Shown piece by piece: positions 61,285-64,000 of a DNA stretch of 64,000 nucleotides. The stretch's first letter is position 1; every line of letters begins with the position of its first letter. The position numbers and the translations under genes were made by a program. The notes under the pieces are model-generated. The model did no database searches, was not told the origin of the DNA, and saw only the letters and a program-made list of their open reading frames with translations. The DNA comes from Cinclus cinclus (taxonomy: Eukaryota; Chordata; Aves; Passeriformes; Cinclidae): positions 27,932,142 to 27,996,141 of the forward strand of contig NC_085049.1 of assembly GCF_963662255.1 (NCBI RefSeq), given 5' to 3'.

Positions 61285-64000
61285 CTACAGGGTAAAGTCA
61301 GCAAAAGTGATCGCATTGGACCTCCAAAAAGACACTGTATTAACCAAACAGGCAGCAGAGCCTCAGAACTGCATTTAACCCCCTTTAGAACTGCATTTAA
61401 GCCCTTTTAGCCAGAGATCCCACTTTGTTAGGTGGCGCTCTAGTACTTTTCCCTTCACCCTACAGGTGACCCAGAATAAACAAAGATAAAGCAGTCACTT
61501 TTAATTGACAGCGGTGCTCCCATCTGTGGGTGGCATTTCCCTTGGAAGAAGCCACCTTATCAGCTAAAGTGTGTTTTGTAGCCACCAAGCAGGAATATCA
61601 CACCTACAGCTCCAGTAATGTAAAAGAGGAAACAGTGTTGTCACCTATCTGATAAGCCAGTGAGTAAATAAATTCTCCATTACTGGTGCAGAACACACCA
61701 GTAAGAGCTACTTCTTACATGTTGCTTTCCTGAAAACACACAAAGCTATTGAGAAAGAACTCTGGCTACACCTGTGAAGCTGAACAATCAGAGCCCTGTC
61801 TCAACAGCCCTTCACACCGTTTCATCCCATTACTTCTCACCTGCTGCAGAGTGTGAACAGCAACAGGAAGTGAAGGGCTTCAGAGGTGGTAGACATGTGG
61901 TTTTTATCTAATTCTGTACTTCCCACTCTACAGCCAGTTCTGGTTCTTTTGTTTGCCAGGTATGAAGTCAGCCACACCAGTTGGCCAATCCTTCGCATCC
62001 AGGTCTTACCTCTACACTGTACCAACCCCCAGCATGGTGCAGTCCCTGCTTCCCACAAACATCCTTTCCAGAGCCAAATGTTCTGGCAAGAAGAATCCTA
62101 TAGTGCTTATGTTTATGAGGGCATTCTTACATCTCTAGTTGTGTTTTTAAAATTAACTTCTCTGTCCCAGCACATAAGCACCCCCAGTGGATACTGCATT
62201 TTGGCTTCTCAAAATGAAAGGGAGATGATCTGAAGAGGAAGTGCCAGCTGGTTTTGGAACCCTAGAGGAAGAAAGCTGACTATGGAATTATGTCAAACAT
62301 GCTATTTCATAACACGCCAAACAGTGCAACACAAAATCAGTGCAAGAGGCTCCCTGAAATCAAAACAGTATCCAACTAAGTACTAGAGGTAGCCACTCAC
62401 AAGATGAAAAGGTCCTCTTCACAGGAGCTGCAATCCTCACCCACTTCTTGAGAATACATTAACATCTGCCTGAGAGAAGGGAGACAGGTTAATTGCACGT
62501 ACCTACTGTGAACCTGAAAGCTTTATGAGATGACCAGAATCTCCAAGAGATGAGCTGAACCAGTGGGATATTTTAAAAACACTACAAGCACAAAGGAGCA
62601 GTATCCTTTTTATTCCACATCATCCTATCAGGACCACCCAGCTGTCTGTGATTACCTTTGGTCATTGAGCCGTCGGTACTTCTCCTTGTCAGCATTGTTA
62701 ATTTTCAGGAGTGGTTGCAGATGTTCATGATGCGTCTTCACATTCTGGTTGTCCACATAGACATCATAGAGATCCCGTTTTTGCTCAAAGATCTTTTCTG
62801 TTGTACCTGCCAAAATCAGAGAAGATTTTCAGAGCAGCATGTTGTTTTCCCAGTAGACCAACTGTTCACTCTTGCTTGCATAGTTAGTCATTCCATGCAT
62901 AACCTATTTCTCATCAGTTCTATTCCAGAGTCTGGTGTCTCAAGACATTTTGCAGCCTGAAGCTAAAAACAATCATGCCTAATCCATCATACTTACAGGC
63001 CACATATGATACTTCTGTCTCCAGCATTTCTATGTCTGCCACATTCACGTAGAAGAATGGTTTGGACTCTGGGACAGTTCCTCCAAGACCAGGCAGAGAA
63101 ACATTTGCAAGGCAACAACAGCAGTACACTGTGGACAAGAGAAGTACATCCTGAGATGCTTCTGGTTTCCTTCAAGGGCACCCTGAACTGCACTTGCCCA
63201 GTTCTCCCACAGGCCTCTATGAAAACAATGGTCAGAGCTCTGAAATGCCCTTGAACACCAGACTTCAACTCCTCAAGTGATAACATCCTGTTTTGCATAG
63301 GAAATAATCGGTTGTCCCACAGGAATCCCACATTCTAGAATCCAGTCAGTGTTCTTGCAGTCCTGTGCTGGCAGGAACTGAGTTTGACAGTGCCAGATGT
63401 GTCCTTACTCACAAGGCCTGAAGAAAAACATTTGGTAGGAAACACGTAAATGCAGACTGAATGTTATCTTCACAAGGAATGGTCACAAAGGATTTTGAAG
63501 ACCTGCATGACATCTGTCCCCTCAGTATTCACAGGCATTTCTGCAATGCTTCAGCCTACTAGATCAGAGAGCTCTGCAGTGTCCCTGGAAACATACCTCT
63601 ATAGCAGACAACTCCAACTGGGGGCGGTGAAAATATCAGTATGCGCTTGCGCAGCAGGGCAAACTTCCAGAGGACGAGGATCTGCTCACCAAAGAATTTG
63701 ATGAACTGAGACATACAGCCAGCAGGGTGTGTGATCTGCAGGTGGAGCGAAAGGGAAGAAACAGCTCAGAGGTGAATCAGGGACACATGCACAGATGCTA
63801 AGTCTAAATGTGGGAGCAAGACCAGCACAGAGCTTGCAACAGTCCAAGTAACAAAATCTTATCTAAAGCAGCCTACAAAGCGCAGGAGTGACTGCTTATG
63901 TAAAGAAGAATGGGGCACCAGCAAGGAGCAGTAGCAGCCCTCTGCCCATTCCTGCAGGCCTCAAGCACCTGCCTCACCTTCATCTCTGGGTACATGTATC
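61089..64000 (-). CDS. DENND11: DENN domain-containing protein 11, C-terminal half (partial)
   Basis: DENND11 (KIAA1147, LCHN) is a DENN-family protein; the family acts as Rab exchange factors or regulators, and the exact substrate here is not shown by sequence. Exons on the minus strand, in transcript order, are: 64000-63978 (cut by the window edge), 63735-63597, 63128-62997, 62806-62656, 62469-62401 and 61284-61089. Together they give 710 nt and about 236 residues, roughly half of the ~455-residue human protein. Recognisable stretches are [20 protein letters not shown], the cysteine cluster [34 protein letters not shown], and the terminal [12 protein letters not shown]. All introns are GT-AG and the frame is continuous. 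It is convergent with AGK, as in human 7q34. The 5' exons lie outside the window. Confidence 0.95.
61285..62400 (-). other. DENND11: DENND11 intron before the terminal exon
   Basis: GT-AG intron on the minus strand with no recognised gene or repeat. Confidence 0.9.
62401..62469 (-). CDS. DENND11: DENND11 coding exon (69 nt)
   Basis: Follows TCTCAG, completes Arg (AG|G) and encodes [20 protein letters not shown] then FI plus two bases of Leu. The donor is GTGAGT. Confidence 0.94.
62656..62806 (-). CDS. DENND11: DENND11 coding exon
   Basis: Follows GGCAG, completes Cys (T|GT) and encodes [40 protein letters not shown] and EKYRRLNDQ plus two bases of Arg. The donor is GTAATC. Confidence 0.95.
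62997..63128 (-). CDS. DENND11: DENND11 coding exon (CCCC cluster)
   Basis: Follows CCACAG and completes a Val codon. It encodes [34 protein letters not shown] and [10 protein letters not shown] plus one base of Cys. The donor is GTAAGT. Confidence 0.94.
63129..63596 (-). other. DENND11: DENND11 intron
   Basis: GT-AG intron on the minus strand (donor GTATGT, acceptor CCACAG), no recognised feature. Confidence 0.9.
63597..63735 (-). CDS. DENND11: DENND11 coding exon ([18 protein letters not shown])
   Basis: Starts in phase 0 after CTGCAG and encodes [35 protein letters not shown] and [11 protein letters not shown] plus one base. The donor is GTATGT. The hydrophobic beta-strand pattern around [10 protein letters not shown] is typical of a DENN-domain core. 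Confidence 0.94.
63978..64000 (-). CDS. DENND11: DENND11 coding exon, partial at window edge
   Basis: Encodes YMYPEMK in frame with the following exon. The donor is GTGAGG immediately below 63978. The 5' side of the exon is beyond the window. Confidence 0.85.

Noticed and set aside
61093..61410. Plus-strand open frame over the DENND11 terminal exon
   Set aside because: Antisense shadow of a clearly coding minus-strand exon.

Overview
This is a vertebrate nuclear genome segment, almost certainly from a bird. The coding capacity is split into short exons with GT/AG boundaries. The interspersed repeats include CR1 LINE fragments with avian-type 3' ends, and the AGK gene is compact (about 35 kb from start to stop codon, against roughly 100 kb in human). 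There are no bacterial-style operons, ribosome binding sites or CRISPR arrays. The species cannot be fixed from sequence reading alone.

Layout: (1) Positions 1 to about 19,380 are intergenic. No exon of a known gene could be recognised there. This stretch holds a CpG-dense patch near 1.9-2.35 kb, several tandem repeats (a 15-mer at 1.0 kb, a 16-copy purine hexamer at 6.45 kb, a degenerate ~32-bp minisatellite at 18 kb), a CR1 remnant at 15.8 kb, a solo-LTR-like element at 18.5-19.0 kb and a CR1 reverse-transcriptase remnant directly next to it. (2) About 19,390 to 20,250 is the AGK promoter region: a T/G-rich tract, then a CpG island carrying a 20-base G run 21 bases before the start codon. 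(3) 19,935 to 54,680 (+) is the complete AGK gene, with 15 coding exons that join in frame to a 440-residue acylglycerol kinase. (4) About 54,681 to 61,088 holds the two facing 3' ends. (5) 61,089 to 64,000 (-) holds the last six coding exons of DENND11 (KIAA1147/LCHN); its 5' part lies beyond the window.

AGK and DENND11 are convergent neighbours, as on human chromosome 7q34. AGK makes phosphatidic and lysophosphatidic acid in mitochondria and is a TIM22 import subunit. DENND11 is a DENN-domain protein thought to act on Rab GTPases. They share a locus but not an evident pathway. I found no convincing unknown multi-gene system. The most checkable oddities are the G20 run beside the AGK start, a predicted ~20-residue C-terminal extension of AGK, a charge-reversing substitution in a conserved AGK loop, an unexplained CpG-island-like patch near 2 kb, and a well-formed cryptic exon signature between the two genes.
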